Below the pieces are notes generated by a model that saw only the letters and a list, made by a program, of their open reading frames with translations, was not told the origin of the DNA and ran no database searches. Positions 19,255-28,021 of a stretch of DNA of 64,000 nt are shown one piece after another. Position 1 is the first letter of the stretch, and the number at the start of each line of letters is the position of its first letter. The position numbers and the translations under genes are program-made. This stretch comes from Hyphomicrobiales bacterium (GTDB taxonomy: Bacteria > Pseudomonadota > Alphaproteobacteria > Rhizobiales > Rhizobiaceae), in assembly GCA_900469345.1 (NCBI GenBank), contig UBWZ01000016.1, forward strand, positions 1 to 64,000. The letters run 5' to 3'.

Positions 19255-19330
19255 ACGACGATCGAAGCAGCATTGCATCGGCCGACAAACGGACTGCCGG
19301 CTTTCGATCGCCGACGATGAAGTTCCTACG

Positions 19331-19942
19331 TCAGCTATTGACCCGCCGCAGCGTCAGGTTGATGCGGCCACCGTTCTTCAAGAGGGTCGAGGTGCCCGGA
19401 TAGATCTTGTCGACCCCGTGGAAGGCAAGCCTCCCCTCACCGCCAATGACGACGATGTCACCGCTCGACAGCTTGAACGAGCCGGTCGGATCCTTGCGGT
19501 TCAGGCCACCGACACGGAAAAGGCAGGTGTTGCCGAGCGAGATCGACAGGACGGGTGCTGCAAAATCAGTCTCATCCTTGTCCTGATGGAGACCCATGCG
19601 GGCATCGTCCGCATAGAAATTGACGAGGCATGCCTCCGGCGGCTTGGGGTAGCCAGCAATGGCCTGCCACAAATCCAGGAGCGGGGGCGGCATTGCCGGC
19701 CATGGCTCTCCCGTCTTCGGGTGGAAGGATTGGTACCGATAGCCCTGCTGCTTGTCGGTGACCCAGCCAAGCGGCCCGCAATTGGTCATCCGCACCGTCA
19801 TCGGCTTGCCTGTTACCGGCATTTCCGGTGTGAACAAGGGTGCCTCAGCCGTCACTGCACGGACGGCCGCTACCAGGCTTTCCTGCGCGGTGCGGTCCAG
19901 ATAGCCAGGCAAGTGCCTGATGCCGTTTTGTAGGACAGGCAT
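19331..19942 (-). CDS. alkB: AlkB-type DNA dealkylation dioxygenase
   Basis: AlkB is an Fe(II)/2-oxoglutarate dioxygenase that removes methyl groups from N1-methyladenine and N3-methylcytosine in DNA or RNA. The iron triad is visible as H119-x-D121 in GLHQDKDE and H175 in AFHGVDK, and the 2-oxoglutarate-binding arginines lie in GGRINLTLRR (R193, R199). At 203 residues it is close to the usual AlkB length. It starts five bases after the arfB stop, so the two form an operon. I saw no Ada box or SOS box upstream. Confidence 0.93.
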   Translation of the reverse strand: MPVLQNGIRHLPGYLDRTAQESLVAAVRAVTAEAPLFTPEMPVTGKPMTVRMTNCGPLGWVTDKQQGYRYQSFHPKTGEPWPAMPPPLLDLWQAIAGYPKPPEACLVNFYADDARMGLHQDKDETDFAAPVLSISLGNTCLFRVGGLNRKDPTGSFKLSSGDIVVIGGEGRLAFHGVDKIYPGTSTLLKNGGRINLTLRRVNS

Positions 19943-19947
19943 GGCTG

Positions 19948-20382
19948 CTAGTCTCCCCCCGGCCGGCCGCGCATTTTCTTGATCTCGGAGCGGCCGGATT
20001 TTGCCTTGAGGCGTCGTTCAACCGACCCCTTGGTAGGTTTGGTTGCCTTGCGCGGCGGCGGCGGCGGCTTGGCGGCCTCCAGCAGCAGTTCCGTCAGACG
20101 TTCCCTCGCTTCGTCCCGGTTCCGCTCCTGGCTTCGGGATCGGCTGGCCTCGATCATCAGGACGCCATCTTTCGAGACACGTCGTCCGGCGAGCTTGAGC
20201 GCGTTCTGCTTGACCCGTTCCGGAAGCGAGGGCGAATTGGCAAGATCGAAGAACAGCTGGACGGCAGTGGAGACCTTGTTGACATTCTGCCCGCCTGGAC
20301 CGCCTGCCAGCACGAATTGTTCGGTCAGTTCCCATCCCGCGATGGTGATGCGACTATTGATGTGAAGCGGGTTGCTGGCCAT
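19948..20382 (-). CDS. arfB: Alternative ribosome-rescue factor ArfB (YaeJ)
   Basis: ArfB is a codon-independent peptidyl-tRNA hydrolase that frees ribosomes stalled at mRNA ends. The catalytic GGQ is at 30-32 in AGGPGGQNVNK. The basic C-terminal tail, here rich in KATKPTKGSVERRLKAKSGR, normally inserts into the empty mRNA channel. Its 144 residues match the family and are too few for a release factor. ATG at 20382 follows GGAGA; upstream in-frame starts lack a site and add no motif. It is first in an operon with alkB, 100 bases after pckA. Confidence 0.94.
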   Translation of the reverse strand: MASNPLHINSRITIAGWELTEQFVLAGGPGGQNVNKVSTAVQLFFDLANSPSLPERVKQNALKLAGRRVSKDGVLMIEASRSRSQERNRDEARERLTELLLEAAKPPPPPRKATKPTKGSVERRLKAKSGRSEIKKMRGRPGGD

Positions 20383-20418
20383 GGTTCTCTCCGGGCGGCA
20401 TCTTTCCCACAAAGCCGG

Positions 20419-20460
20419 CAAAAAGAAAACCGCCGGCGAGCCCAAAGCCCGTCGACGGTT
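20419..20460 (-). terminator. pckA terminator
   Basis: Reading on the minus strand, AACCGTCGACGGGC (20447-20460) pairs with GCTCGCCGGCGGTT (20428-20441) with one mismatch and two G-T wobbles. A T-rich run follows (20419-20429 as A on the plus strand). It lies 22 bases beyond the pckA stop and separates pckA from arfB. Confidence 0.75.
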
Positions 20461-20472
20461 CCACGTGAATCA
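20457..20472. other. parS-like site (weaker)
   Basis: GGTTCCACGTGAATCA matches the ParB-binding consensus TGTTTCACGTGAAACA at 13 of 16 positions and shares the 11-mer CACGTGAATCA with three other sites nearer the origin. It lies between the pckA stop and its terminator stem, sharing four bases with the stem. ParB binding is inferred. Confidence 0.4.
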
Positions 20473-20482
20473 TTGCGGCTGC

Positions 20483-22093
20483 TTACTGTGCTGCAACCAG
20501 AAGTCCAGGGGCCGCATCCCTGACCTTGCTATCCACATGATCCTCGAATTTCTCGAAGTTGCGGATGAACATGGAGACAAGCTTGCCGGCCTGGTTGTCG
20601 TAGGCAAGGCCATCGGCCCAGGTCGAGCGCGGGTCAAGGATCGCCGTATCGACGCCGTCAACCGCCACCGGAACCGCGAAACCAAAGTTCTGGTCGACAC
20701 GGAATTCGGCCTCCTTGAGGCTGCCGCTGAGCGCCGCGCCGAGGAGCGCGCGCGTCGCCTTGATCGGCATGCGGCGGCCGATACCGTATGCGCCGCCCGT
20801 CCAGCCAGTGTTTACCAGCCAGCAGTCAACGCCATGGCTTGCAATGAGGTCCTTGAGGAGGTTGCCGTACTCGGCCGGGTGACGCGGCATGAAGGGCGCG
20901 CCGAAGCACGTCGAGAATGTCGCTTCCGGCTCGGTTACGCCCTTCTCGGTGCCGGCCACCTTGGCCGTGTAGCCGGACAGGAAATGGTACATCGCCTGCT
21001 CCGGTGTCAACCGGGCGATCGGGGGCATTACGCCGAAGGCATCCGCCGTCAACATGATGATGGTCTTCGGGTGAGGTGCCAGGCCGGTGGCCGAGGCATT
21101 GGGAATGAAGTGCAGCGGATAGGCGCTACGGGTGTTCTCGGTCAGCGAATTGTCGTCAAAATCCGGCACCCGGTTGCCATCGAGCACCACGTTTTCCAGC
21201 ACGGTGCCGAAGCGACGCGTTGCGGCATAGATTTCCGGTTCCGCTTCGGCCGACAACTTGATGGCCTTGGCGTAGCAGCCGCCTTCGAAGTTGAAGATAC
21301 CGTTTTCGCCCCAGCCATGTTCGTCATCGCCGATCAGCGTGCGGTTCGGATCGGCCGACAGCGTGGTCTTGCCGGTTCCGGAAAGGCCGAAGAAGACGGC
21401 GGTGTCGCCGTCCTTGCCGACATTGGCCGAGCAATGCATCGGCATGACGCCCTTGGCCGGCAGCAGGTAATTCAGCACGGTGAACACGGACTTCTTGTTT
21501 TCGCCGGCATAGGAGGTGCCGCCGATCAGGACCACGCCGTTGGCCAGATCGCAGGCGATCACTGTCTCGCTGCGGCAGCCATGGCGCTCGGGATCGGCCT
21601 TGAAGCTCGGCAGATTGATGATGGTGAGTTTCTGGCTGAAGTCCCGCAGGGTGTCACGGTCAGGACGGATCAACAGGTTGCGGATGAAAAGGGCGTGCCA
21701 CGCCAGTTCCGTGATGACGCGGGTGGGAAGCGCATAATCCCTGTCGGCGCCACCAATCAAATCCTGAACATAGAGGGTCTTGCCCTTTGCATGCTCCAGC
21801 ATGTCCTGGCGCAACCGGTCGAAATGCTCGGGCGACATGGGCTTGTTGTTGTCCCACCAGATCTGACCTTCCGTGGACGCGTCGCGCACCACGAATTTGT
21901 CCTTGGGCGAGCGGCCGGTGTGCTGGCCGGTGATTGCCCGCAGGGCGCCGTCTGCCGTGAGATCTGCTTCGCCCCGACGAATCGCTTCCTCGTACAGCTC
22001 AACCTCGGAGAGATTGTAATGGGCGCGCTCTACATCTGCGAAACCAACTGCCGCTATACCGTTGGACGGGTCGAAAATCCCCAGATCCTCCAT
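20483..22093 (-). CDS. pckA: Phosphoenolpyruvate carboxykinase (ATP)
   Basis: PckA converts oxaloacetate to phosphoenolpyruvate with ATP, the first step of gluconeogenesis, essential for rhizobia growing on succinate and other dicarboxylates. The 536-residue protein shows the ATP-form signatures: P-loop [11 protein letters not shown] at 236-246, the metal and substrate motif MHCSANVG, and [11 protein letters not shown] near residue 61. ATG at 22093 starts the conserved [10 protein letters not shown]; the frame is open to 22192 but with no family residues. It is divergent from chvI across an AT-rich region with two operator-like palindromes. Confidence 0.98.
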   Translation of the reverse strand: MEDLGIFDPSNGIAAVGFADVERAHYNLSEVELYEEAIRRGEADLTADGALRAITGQHTGRSPKDKFVVRDASTEGQIWWDNNKPMSPEHFDRLRQDMLEHAKGKTLYVQDLIGGADRDYALPTRVITELAWHALFIRNLLIRPDRDTLRDFSQKLTIINLPSFKADPERHGCRSETVIACDLANGVVLIGGTSYAGENKKSVFTVLNYLLPAKGVMPMHCSANVGKDGDTAVFFGLSGTGKTTLSADPNRTLIGDDEHGWGENGIFNFEGGCYAKAIKLSAEAEPEIYAATRRFGTVLENVVLDGNRVPDFDDNSLTENTRSAYPLHFIPNASATGLAPHPKTIIMLTADAFGVMPPIARLTPEQAMYHFLSGYTAKVAGTEKGVTEPEATFSTCFGAPFMPRHPAEYGNLLKDLIASHGVDCWLVNTGWTGGAYGIGRRMPIKATRALLGAALSGSLKEAEFRVDQNFGFAVPVAVDGVDTAILDPRSTWADGLAYDNQAGKLVSMFIRNFEKFEDHVDSKVRDAAPGLLVAAQ

Positions 22094-22196
22094 GTGCGCC
22101 TTCCTTCCAAATTGGATGTCGATAGGCCCTGACGTTAGGGGGTGATTTTGGCGAGAGCAAGATCGTTTCTTTAAATAGCTAAGCAATATCAATAAA

Positions 22197-22209
22197 TTAA
22201 TCGATTTAA
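22197..22209. promoter_or_regulatory. Operator-like palindrome 1 upstream of pckA
   Basis: TTAATCGATTTAA is a near-palindrome centred on CG, the hallmark of LacI-family operators. It lies about 105 bases before the pckA start. In rhizobia pckA is controlled by the LacI-family regulator PckR, so this is a reasonable candidate site, but PckR is not in the window and the exact consensus is not checked. Confidence 0.42.
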
Positions 22210-22226
22210 AAAAATTTATTTCTCTT

Positions 22227-22238
22227 TAAATCGGTTTA
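22227..22238. promoter_or_regulatory. Operator-like palindrome 2 upstream of pckA
   Basis: TAAATCGGTTTA has the same TNAAT-CG-RTTTA form as the site at 22197. Its CG centre is exactly 30 bp away, close to three helical turns, so two bound dimers would lie on one face of the DNA. Confidence 0.42.
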
Positions 22239-22421
22239 TGAGCGGATTTCGTCTCCTATATCAGATGCGGCAGGCGGCCACCGCGGAGCCTTAAGCGTAA
22301 GCCACTCTTTAAACTTGCCACAATTTGTTCCACCTTTATACCCCAATAAGCGCATCGGCACTGCCACCTGGCTGGGGACATTCCAGGAGATGCGCGTAAA
22401 ATGGTAATGGAGACGGAGAGC

Positions 22422-23141
22422 ATGCAGACAATCGCGCTCGTGGATGACGACCGCAATATTCTGACCTCGGTGTCAATCGCACTGGAGGCCGAAGGATATA
22501 AGGTCGAAACCTATACGGACGGCGCCTCCGCCCTCGACGGCCTCGTCGCCCGCCCGCCGCATCTGGCGATCTTCGACATCAAGATGCCGCGCATGGACGG
22601 CATGGAACTGCTGCGGCGCCTTCGGCAGAAGTCGGATATCCCGGTGATCTTCCTGACCTCCAAGGATGAGGAGATCGACGAGTTGTTCGGCCTGAAGATG
22701 GGCGCCGACGACTTCATCACCAAGCCGTTTTCGCAGCGTCTGCTGGTCGAGCGCGTGAAGGCCATCCTGCGGCGCGCCGGAAGCCGGGAGCCGCAGCCGG
22801 GCGGCGCCAAGACGACCACCGACCAGCCGACGGCGCGCACCCTCGAGCGCGGGCAGCTGCTGATGGACCAGGAACGGCATACCTGCACCTGGAAGGGCGA
22901 GCCGGTAACCCTGACGGTCACTGAATTCCTGATCCTGCACTCGCTGGCGCAGCGGCCCGGCGTGGTGAAGAGCCGCGACGCCCTGATGGACGCCGCCTAT
23001 GACGAGCAGGTCTATGTGGACGACCGCACGATCGACAGCCACATCAAGCGGCTGCGCAAGAAGTTCAAGATGGTTGACACGGACTTCGACATGATCGAAA
23101 CGCTCTACGGCGTCGGCTATCGCTTCCGCGAGGCCGCCTGA
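22422..23141 (+). CDS. chvI: Response regulator ChvI
   Basis: ChvI is the OmpR-type regulator of the ChvG/ChvI (ExoS/ChvI) system, which controls exopolysaccharide, motility and envelope genes in response to acid and cell-wall stress and is essential or near-essential in rhizobia. The receiver has D52 as phosphorylation site, T79 and K101, and a C-terminal winged helix with [13 protein letters not shown] and the closing [14 protein letters not shown] at 22422, after GGAGACGGAGAGC, gives the conserved start [12 protein letters not shown] and 239 residues; the ATG at 22401 would add seven. chvG follows after 80 bases. Confidence 0.96.
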   Translation: MQTIALVDDDRNILTSVSIALEAEGYKVETYTDGASALDGLVARPPHLAIFDIKMPRMDGMELLRRLRQKSDIPVIFLTSKDEEIDELFGLKMGADDFITKPFSQRLLVERVKAILRRAGSREPQPGGAKTTTDQPTARTLERGQLLMDQERHTCTWKGEPVTLTVTEFLILHSLAQRPGVVKSRDALMDAAYDEQVYVDDRTIDSHIKRLRKKFKMVDTDFDMIETLYGVGYRFREAA

Positions 23142-23221
23142 TCCTCCACCCTTCAAAAAGGTTAACTTGAGGCCAGGTCCGGAGCGGCGTTAGACTGATC
23201 CGGTGGAAGGACTGCACGCAG

Positions 23222-25009
23222 GTGGCAGATCAATTGCTCGACAGCGAGACGATGCGAACGGCGGCAAGCGAAGGCCGCCGCGCAAGCCGGCGTTTCTGGT
23301 CGCGGCCGTTTACGCTGATCCGCCGCGTCTTCGGGCATGCCGTCTTTTCCAGCCTGACCCGCCGGATCCTGTTCTTCAACATCGCGGCGACCGTCGTTCT
23401 GGTGGCCGGCATCCTCTACCTCAACCAGTTTCGCGAAGGTTTGATCGACGCCCGTGTCGAAAGCCTGCTGACGCAGGGCGAGATCATCGCCGGTGCGATT
23501 TCCGCGTCGGCATCCGTCGACACGAATTCGATCACCATCGATCCGCAGAAACTGCTGGAGCTTCAGGCGGGTCAAAGCATCACACCGGTGCCGAACGACG
23601 AGGATCTGGACTTTCCGATCGATCCAGAACGGGTGGCTCCCGTTTTGCGGCGGCTGATCTCACCGACACGGACGCGTGCTAGGCTGTTCGACGCGGATGC
23701 AAACCTGCTGCTCGATTCCAGGCATCTCTATTCGCGCGGCCAGGTGCTCCGCTACGACCTGCCGCCCGTCGAGAACCAGTCGCAGACCTGGAGCGAGTGG
23801 GTATCGGGCATGTTCAACCGGCTCCTGCAGCCCAGCAATCTTCCGATCTACAAGGAAGCGCCCGGTGGCGACGGCTCGATCTATCCCGAGGTGATGAACG
23901 CCTTGACCGGCGTGCGCGGCGCCGTGGTGCGCATCACCGAGCGCGGCGAACTGATCGTTTCCGTCGCCGTGCCGGTTCAGCGTTTCCGCGCCGTCCTCGG
24001 CGTGCTGCTGCTCTCGACCCAGGCGGGCGACATCGACAAGATCGTTCATGCGGAGCGCCTTGCCATCATGCGGGTGTTCGGCGTCGCGACACTCGTCAAC
24101 ATCCTATTGTCGCTGCTCCTCTCATCGACGATCGCCAATCCGCTGCGGCGCCTCGCTGCCGCGGCGATCCGGGTCCGGCGGGGTGCCAAGCAGCGCGAGG
24201 AAATTCCCGATTTCGCCTACCGCCAGGATGAGATCGGCAACCTGTCCATCGCGCTGCGGGACATGACCAATGCGCTTTACGACCGGATCGATGCGATCGA
24301 AAGCTTTGCGGCCGACGTCAGCCACGAACTGAAGAACCCGCTGACGTCGCTCCGCTCGGCGGTGGAGACCTTGCCGCTGGCCAAGACCGAAAGCTCGAAG
24401 CAGAAGCTGACCGAGATCATCTTTCACGACGTGCGCCGCCTCGATCGGCTGATCAGCGACATTTCCGACGCCTCGCGCCTCGACGCGGAACTGGCCCGGA
24501 CGGATTCGATCCCGGTCGACATGGAGAACCTGCTCGGCAACCTTGTGGAAATCTGCCGCCAGATCCGCAGCGGCCGCAAGCCGGTGGAAATCGACCTGAT
24601 CGTCGAAAGCAAGGGCGGCAACAAGGGCGCCTACATCGTCAACGGCCACGATCTGCGCCTCGGTCAGATCATCACCAACCTTATCGAAAACGCGCGTTCC
24701 TTCGTGCCGGAAAAAGCGGGCAGGATCACCGTCCGGCTTGTGCGGGTCAAGGACCGCGTCATTGCGACGGTGGACGACAACGGCCCCGGCATCCAGGCAG
24801 AGGACATCGACCGGATCTTCGAGCGCTTCTATACGGACCGCCCGGAGGGCGAAAGCTTCGGCCAGAACTCCGGACTCGGCCTCTCCATCAGCCGCCAGAT
24901 CGCCGAAGCTCACGGCGGCTCGTTGAAGGCCGAGAACGTGCATGACGCGAGCGGAGCGACAACCGGCGCACGCTTTACCGTGTCGCTTCCGGCCGCGCAG
25001 TCCCAATGA
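23222..25009 (+). CDS. chvG: Sensor histidine kinase ChvG (ExoS)
   Basis: ChvG is the membrane sensor paired with ChvI. The 595 residues match the length of rhizobial ExoS/ChvG. Transmembrane segments lie at about 48-68 and 284-304, bounding a periplasmic domain of roughly 215 residues where the inhibitor ExoR binds in Sinorhizobium. A HAMP linker follows, then the phosphorylated H368 in FAADVSHELKNPLTSL, the N-box NLIENARSFV, DDNGPGI and the GLGLSISRQIAEAHGG lid. The start is GTG at 23222; an ATG at 23252 is an alternative. Its stop overlaps hprK by four bases. Confidence 0.95.
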   Translation: MADQLLDSETMRTAASEGRRASRRFWSRPFTLIRRVFGHAVFSSLTRRILFFNIAATVVLVAGILYLNQFREGLIDARVESLLTQGEIIAGAISASASVDTNSITIDPQKLLELQAGQSITPVPNDEDLDFPIDPERVAPVLRRLISPTRTRARLFDADANLLLDSRHLYSRGQVLRYDLPPVENQSQTWSEWVSGMFNRLLQPSNLPIYKEAPGGDGSIYPEVMNALTGVRGAVVRITERGELIVSVAVPVQRFRAVLGVLLLSTQAGDIDKIVHAERLAIMRVFGVATLVNILLSLLLSSTIANPLRRLAAAAIRVRRGAKQREEIPDFAYRQDEIGNLSIALRDMTNALYDRIDAIESFAADVSHELKNPLTSLRSAVETLPLAKTESSKQKLTEIIFHDVRRLDRLISDISDASRLDAELARTDSIPVDMENLLGNLVEICRQIRSGRKPVEIDLIVESKGGNKGAYIVNGHDLRLGQIITNLIENARSFVPEKAGRITVRLVRVKDRVIATVDDNGPGIQAEDIDRIFERFYTDRPEGESFGQNSGLGLSISRQIAEAHGGSLKAENVHDASGATTGARFTVSLPAAQSQ

Positions 25010-25497
25010 GTTCCACCGAGATCAATATCCACGGAACAGCGATCGTCATCGCCAAGCGGGGTCTGTTGTTTCTCGGCCCGTCCGGCTGCGGCAAATCGGC
25101 ACTGGCTTTTGCCTGCCTGACACAGGCCAGGCGCGCCGGTGCCTTTGCAGCCCTCGTCGCGGACGACCGCGTCCTCCTGTCAGGATCGGAGGGCAGGATA
25201 ATCGCTCGCTGTCCCGAAGCCATTCGTGGCCTGATCGAGCTGCGTGGATGCGGCATCGTCCGGTGCGACAGCGTTTCGACGGCAGTGCTCGATCTTGCCA
25301 TCCAGGTGGTCACGCTGCCAGCGGCGGATCGGCTGCCCCCGGAGAACGAGCGGTACGTCGCCGCGGAAATCGGCTCGCTGCCCATGGTTCGCATCTGGAA
25401 CATTGCGCCTGATCCGCTCGCATATCTCGCCGCCCTTTCTCCCATTCTACAGCATGAAAGCCCGTTTGATCCGACGGTGCCGCAGATTTTGACTTGA
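25006..25497 (+). CDS. hprK: HPr kinase/phosphorylase, short alphaproteobacterial form
   Basis: HprK phosphorylates HPr on serine. This copy has only 163 residues, against about 310 in Firmicutes, because it lacks the N-terminal domain; that truncation is the known alphaproteobacterial form and not a broken gene. The P-loop GPSGCGKS is at 24-31, VADDR follows, and IRGLIELRGCGI is the HprK signature. The start overlaps the chvG stop as ATGA, coupling it to the sensor kinase. Its substrate serine is present in the HPr encoded 500 bases downstream. Confidence 0.93.
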   Translation: MSSTEINIHGTAIVIAKRGLLFLGPSGCGKSALAFACLTQARRAGAFAALVADDRVLLSGSEGRIIARCPEAIRGLIELRGCGIVRCDSVSTAVLDLAIQVVTLPAADRLPPENERYVAAEIGSLPMVRIWNIAPDPLAYLAALSPILQHESPFDPTVPQILT

Positions 25498-25594
25498 ACT
25501 TGGCATCTACTTGGCGAAGATGGCACCCCACCGCTGGACGGCTTTGTTGCGATGCGATATGGGCCGCGAGTTTCCATAGCAGGGGGCAGTATTC

Positions 25595-25996
25595 ATGATC
25601 GGACTTGTGCTTGTCACTCATGGCAAGCTGGCGGAGGAGTTTCGACATGCGGTGGAGCATGTTGTCGGCCCTCAGAAATTTATCGAGACCATTTCCATTG
25701 GTCCGGAAGACGACATAGATCAGCGACGCCAGGATATCGTGGATGCGGTCGCACGCGCCGATGACGGTCACGGCGTCATCATTCTTACGGACATGTTCGG
25801 CGGCACACCGTCAAACCTTTCCATTTCCGTGATGGAAAGCGGCAAGACCGAAGTGATCGCCGGGATGAATCTGCCCATGCTGATCAAGCTTGCCGGCGTA
25901 CGCAGCGATAACAACATGGAACGGTCACTGGTCGAGGCCTCCGAAGCGGGCCGCAAATATATCAACGTCGCGAGCCGCGTGCTGAGCGGCAAGTAA
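25595..25996 (+). CDS. manX: PTS EIIA component, mannose family
   Basis: This 133-residue protein is a stand-alone EIIA of the mannose/fructose/sorbose PTS family. The phosphorylated histidine is H9 in VLVTHGKLAEEF, and TDMFGGTPSNLS is the second signature. No EIIB, EIIC or EIID is nearby, so it is probably regulatory and not part of sugar transport, as in other alphaproteobacteria where a nitrogen-related PTS adjusts carbon use and potassium uptake. It lies between hprK and HPr; the 97-base gap before it may hold an extra promoter. Confidence 0.93.
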   Translation: MIGLVLVTHGKLAEEFRHAVEHVVGPQKFIETISIGPEDDIDQRRQDIVDAVARADDGHGVIILTDMFGGTPSNLSISVMESGKTEVIAGMNLPMLIKLAGVRSDNNMERSLVEASEAGRKYINVASRVLSGK

Positions 25997-26007
25997 AAAG
26001 AAGGCGC

Positions 26008-26286
26008 ATGTCACCACCCCTGTCTCGTGAACTCCTGATCGTCAACAAGCGCGGCCTGCATGCCCGCGCTTCCGCCAAATTCGTTCAGATGGTCGAAACC
26101 TTCGACGCCGAGGTGACCGTCTCGAAGGACGGATCAACCGTGGGCGGCACGTCCATTATGGGACTAATGATGCTGGCTGCCAGCACCGGGAGTTCGATCG
26201 AGGTGGCAGCCACCGGTCGCGAGGCCGAAGCTGCGCTACAGGCTCTGGAGCAACTCGTTTCGAACAAATTCGGCGAAGAAGCCTGA
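26008..26286 (+). CDS. ptsH: HPr phosphocarrier protein
   Basis: This 92-residue HPr carries H18 in NKRGLHARAS, phosphorylated by an enzyme I encoded elsewhere, and the regulatory serine S49 in GGTSIMGLMML, the target of HprK. Its location 11 bases after the EIIA gene and downstream of hprK supports a complete regulatory relay in one operon. Enzyme I is absent from the window; in rhizobia it is the PtsP form. Confidence 0.96.
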   Translation: MSPPLSRELLIVNKRGLHARASAKFVQMVETFDAEVTVSKDGSTVGGTSIMGLMMLAASTGSSIEVAATGREAEAALQALEQLVSNKFGEEA

Positions 26287-26308
26287 CACCACGCATTGAT
26301 ATAAACAT

Positions 26309-26324
26309 ATAAAGACTTCTTTAT
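26309..26324. promoter_or_regulatory. Perfect palindrome upstream of ahcY
   Basis: ATAAAGACTTCTTTAT is an inverted repeat of ATAAAGA around a two-base centre, 102 bases before the ahcY start, in the only AT-rich patch of this spacer. ArsR-family regulators of S-adenosylmethionine or S-adenosylhomocysteine metabolism use operators of this shape, so it is a likely operator for ahcY. The regulator is not in the window and the assignment is inference. Confidence 0.5.
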
Positions 26325-26425
26325 GTGTTGGTTGATAGTTTGCGCGAAGCCTGCTACATCGCATGCGAACCTGCCGTGCGGACGAGCGTCTCCGCCGTCG
26401 CATCACCTATCAGCTGGAGAGCTTC

Positions 26426-27826
26426 ATGAGCATCGAGAAGGATTACATCGTCGCGGATATCAGCCTTGCCGACTACGGCCGCAAGGAACTGGATATCGCC
26501 GAGACCGAAATGCCCGGCCTGATGGCCTGCCGCGCCGAATTCGGCGAATCCAAGCCGCTCAGGGGCGCCCGGATTTCCGGATCGCTTCACATGACGATCC
26601 AGACCGCTGTCCTGATCGAGACGCTGAAGGAACTGGGCGCGGAGCTTCGCTGGGCTTCCTGCAATATCTTCTCGACCCAGGACCACGCCGCTGCCGCGAT
26701 TGCCGCCTCCGGCATCCCGGTCTTTGCGGTCAAGGGCGAGTCGCTGACGGAATACTGGGACTACACCGACAAGATCTTCCAGTGGACCGATGGCGGCACC
26801 TCCAACATGATCCTCGACGATGGCGGTGACGCCACCATGTACATTCTGCTCGGCGCCCGCGCCGAAGCCGGCGAGGACGTCTTGAGCAATCCGGGTTCCG
26901 AAGAAGAAGAAATCCTGTTCGCTCAGATCAACAAGCGCCTGAAGGCTTCGCCGGGCTGGTTCACCAAACAGCGTGATGCCATCAAGGGCGTGACGGAAGA
27001 AACCACGACCGGCGTGCATCGTCTCTACGAACTGGCCAAGAAGGGCCTGCTGCCCTTCCCGGCGATCAACGTCAACGATTCGGTGACCAAGTCGAAGTTC
27101 GACAACAAGTACGGCTGCAAGGAATCGCTTGTCGACGGCATCCGTCGCGGTACTGACGTGATGATGGCCGGCAAGGTTGCCGTGGTTTGCGGCTACGGTG
27201 ACGTGGGCAAGGGCTCGGCTGCCTCGCTCGCCGGTGCCGGAGCCCGCGTCAAGGTGACCGAAGTGGATCCGATCTGCGCCCTCCAGGCTGCCATGGACGG
27301 TTTCGAGGTTGTCGTTCTGGAAGATGTCGTCTCCAGCGCCGATATCTTCATCACCACCACCGGCAACAAGGATGTCATCCGCATCGAGCACATGCGCGCG
27401 ATGAAAGACATGGCGATCGTCGGCAATATCGGCCACTTCGACAACGAGATTCAGGTTGCATCGCTGCGCAACCTGAAGTGGACCAATGTCAAGCCCCAGG
27501 TCGACATGATCGAGTTCCCGAAGGGTAACCGCATCATCCTGCTGTCGCAGGGCCGCCTGCTCAACCTCGGAAATGCCACCGGCCACCCCTCCTTCGTGAT
27601 GTCTGCCTCGTTCACCAACCAGACGCTGGCGCAGATCGAGCTTTTCACCAAGCAGGACGCGTACCAGAACGAGGTCTATATCCTCCCGAAGCATCTCGAT
27701 GAGAAGGTCGCCCGGCTGCACCTCGCCAAGCTCGGCGTGAAGCTGACCGAACTTTCGGAAGAGCAGGCTGGATATATCGGCGTTCCGCAGCAAGGTCCGT
27801 TTAAGGCGGAACACTATCGCTACTAA
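26426..27826 (+). CDS. ahcY: Adenosylhomocysteinase
   Basis: AhcY hydrolyses S-adenosylhomocysteine to adenosine and homocysteine, removing the inhibitor left by methyltransferases. The 466-residue protein carries the characteristic [15 protein letters not shown], the NAD-binding [13 protein letters not shown] and the C-terminal [23 protein letters not shown] at 26426 follows GGAGAG; the frame is open to 26363 but adds arginine-rich sequence with no match to the family. It has its own control region with a 16-bp palindrome and an intrinsic terminator, so it is probably a single-gene unit. Confidence 0.98.
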   Translation: MSIEKDYIVADISLADYGRKELDIAETEMPGLMACRAEFGESKPLRGARISGSLHMTIQTAVLIETLKELGAELRWASCNIFSTQDHAAAAIAASGIPVFAVKGESLTEYWDYTDKIFQWTDGGTSNMILDDGGDATMYILLGARAEAGEDVLSNPGSEEEEILFAQINKRLKASPGWFTKQRDAIKGVTEETTTGVHRLYELAKKGLLPFPAINVNDSVTKSKFDNKYGCKESLVDGIRRGTDVMMAGKVAVVCGYGDVGKGSAASLAGAGARVKVTEVDPICALQAAMDGFEVVVLEDVVSSADIFITTTGNKDVIRIEHMRAMKDMAIVGNIGHFDNEIQVASLRNLKWTNVKPQVDMIEFPKGNRIILLSQGRLLNLGNATGHPSFVMSASFTNQTLAQIELFTKQDAYQNEVYILPKHLDEKVARLHLAKLGVKLTELSEEQAGYIGVPQQGPFKAEHYRY

Positions 27827-27856
27827 TCGGTAGCCGATTAATCCACAAGATATAGT

Positions 27857-27893
27857 AGCCGTCGCCTTGACAGAGGCGGCGGCTTTCTTTTTT
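27857..27893 (+). terminator. ahcY terminator
   Basis: AGCCGTCGCC (27857-27866) pairs with GGCGGCGGCT (27875-27884) with one G-T wobble around an eight-base loop, followed by TTTCTTTTTT. It lies 30 bases after the ahcY stop. Confidence 0.88.
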
Positions 27894-28021
27894 GGCCGCC
27901 TGCCTTCCTGCTGATTCCGCAAACAGGTATCCTTCAGGCACTCGATTCGCACCTGCTCGGGGCAAGGTGCGGTATGGTATGTCTTGTCGAATTGCGGCAA
28001 CTGGACGGAGACAGACCGGTT

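Larger units (their letters stand above)
22094..22421. promoter_or_regulatory. pckA-chvI intergenic control region
   Basis: This 328-base spacer separates two divergent genes and is strikingly AT-rich around 22170-22240 in an otherwise GC-rich window. It must hold both promoters. Two LacI-type palindromes with their CG centres 30 bp apart are listed separately. The chvI half contains no motif I can name, and I found no small open frame worth calling. Confidence 0.7.

Noticed and set aside
19259-19310. Imperfect stem CGATCGAAGC / GCTTTCGATCG between coaA and alkB
   Set aside because: A bulge, a loop of about 30 bases and no T-tract make it a poor terminator.
20372-22132. Open frame of 586 codons on the plus strand
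   Set aside because: It is antisense to pckA.
25006-25497. Truncated or broken hprK
   Set aside because: The short form without the N-terminal domain is normal for alphaproteobacteria and all catalytic motifs are present.
26287-26425. SAM or SAH riboswitch before ahcY
   Set aside because: The leader is short and I cannot fold it into the conserved core of a known SAM- or SAH-type riboswitch; the palindrome points to a protein operator.
26354-28000. Open frame of 548 codons on the minus strand
   Set aside because: It is antisense to ahcY, and its apparent start lies in the divL upstream region.
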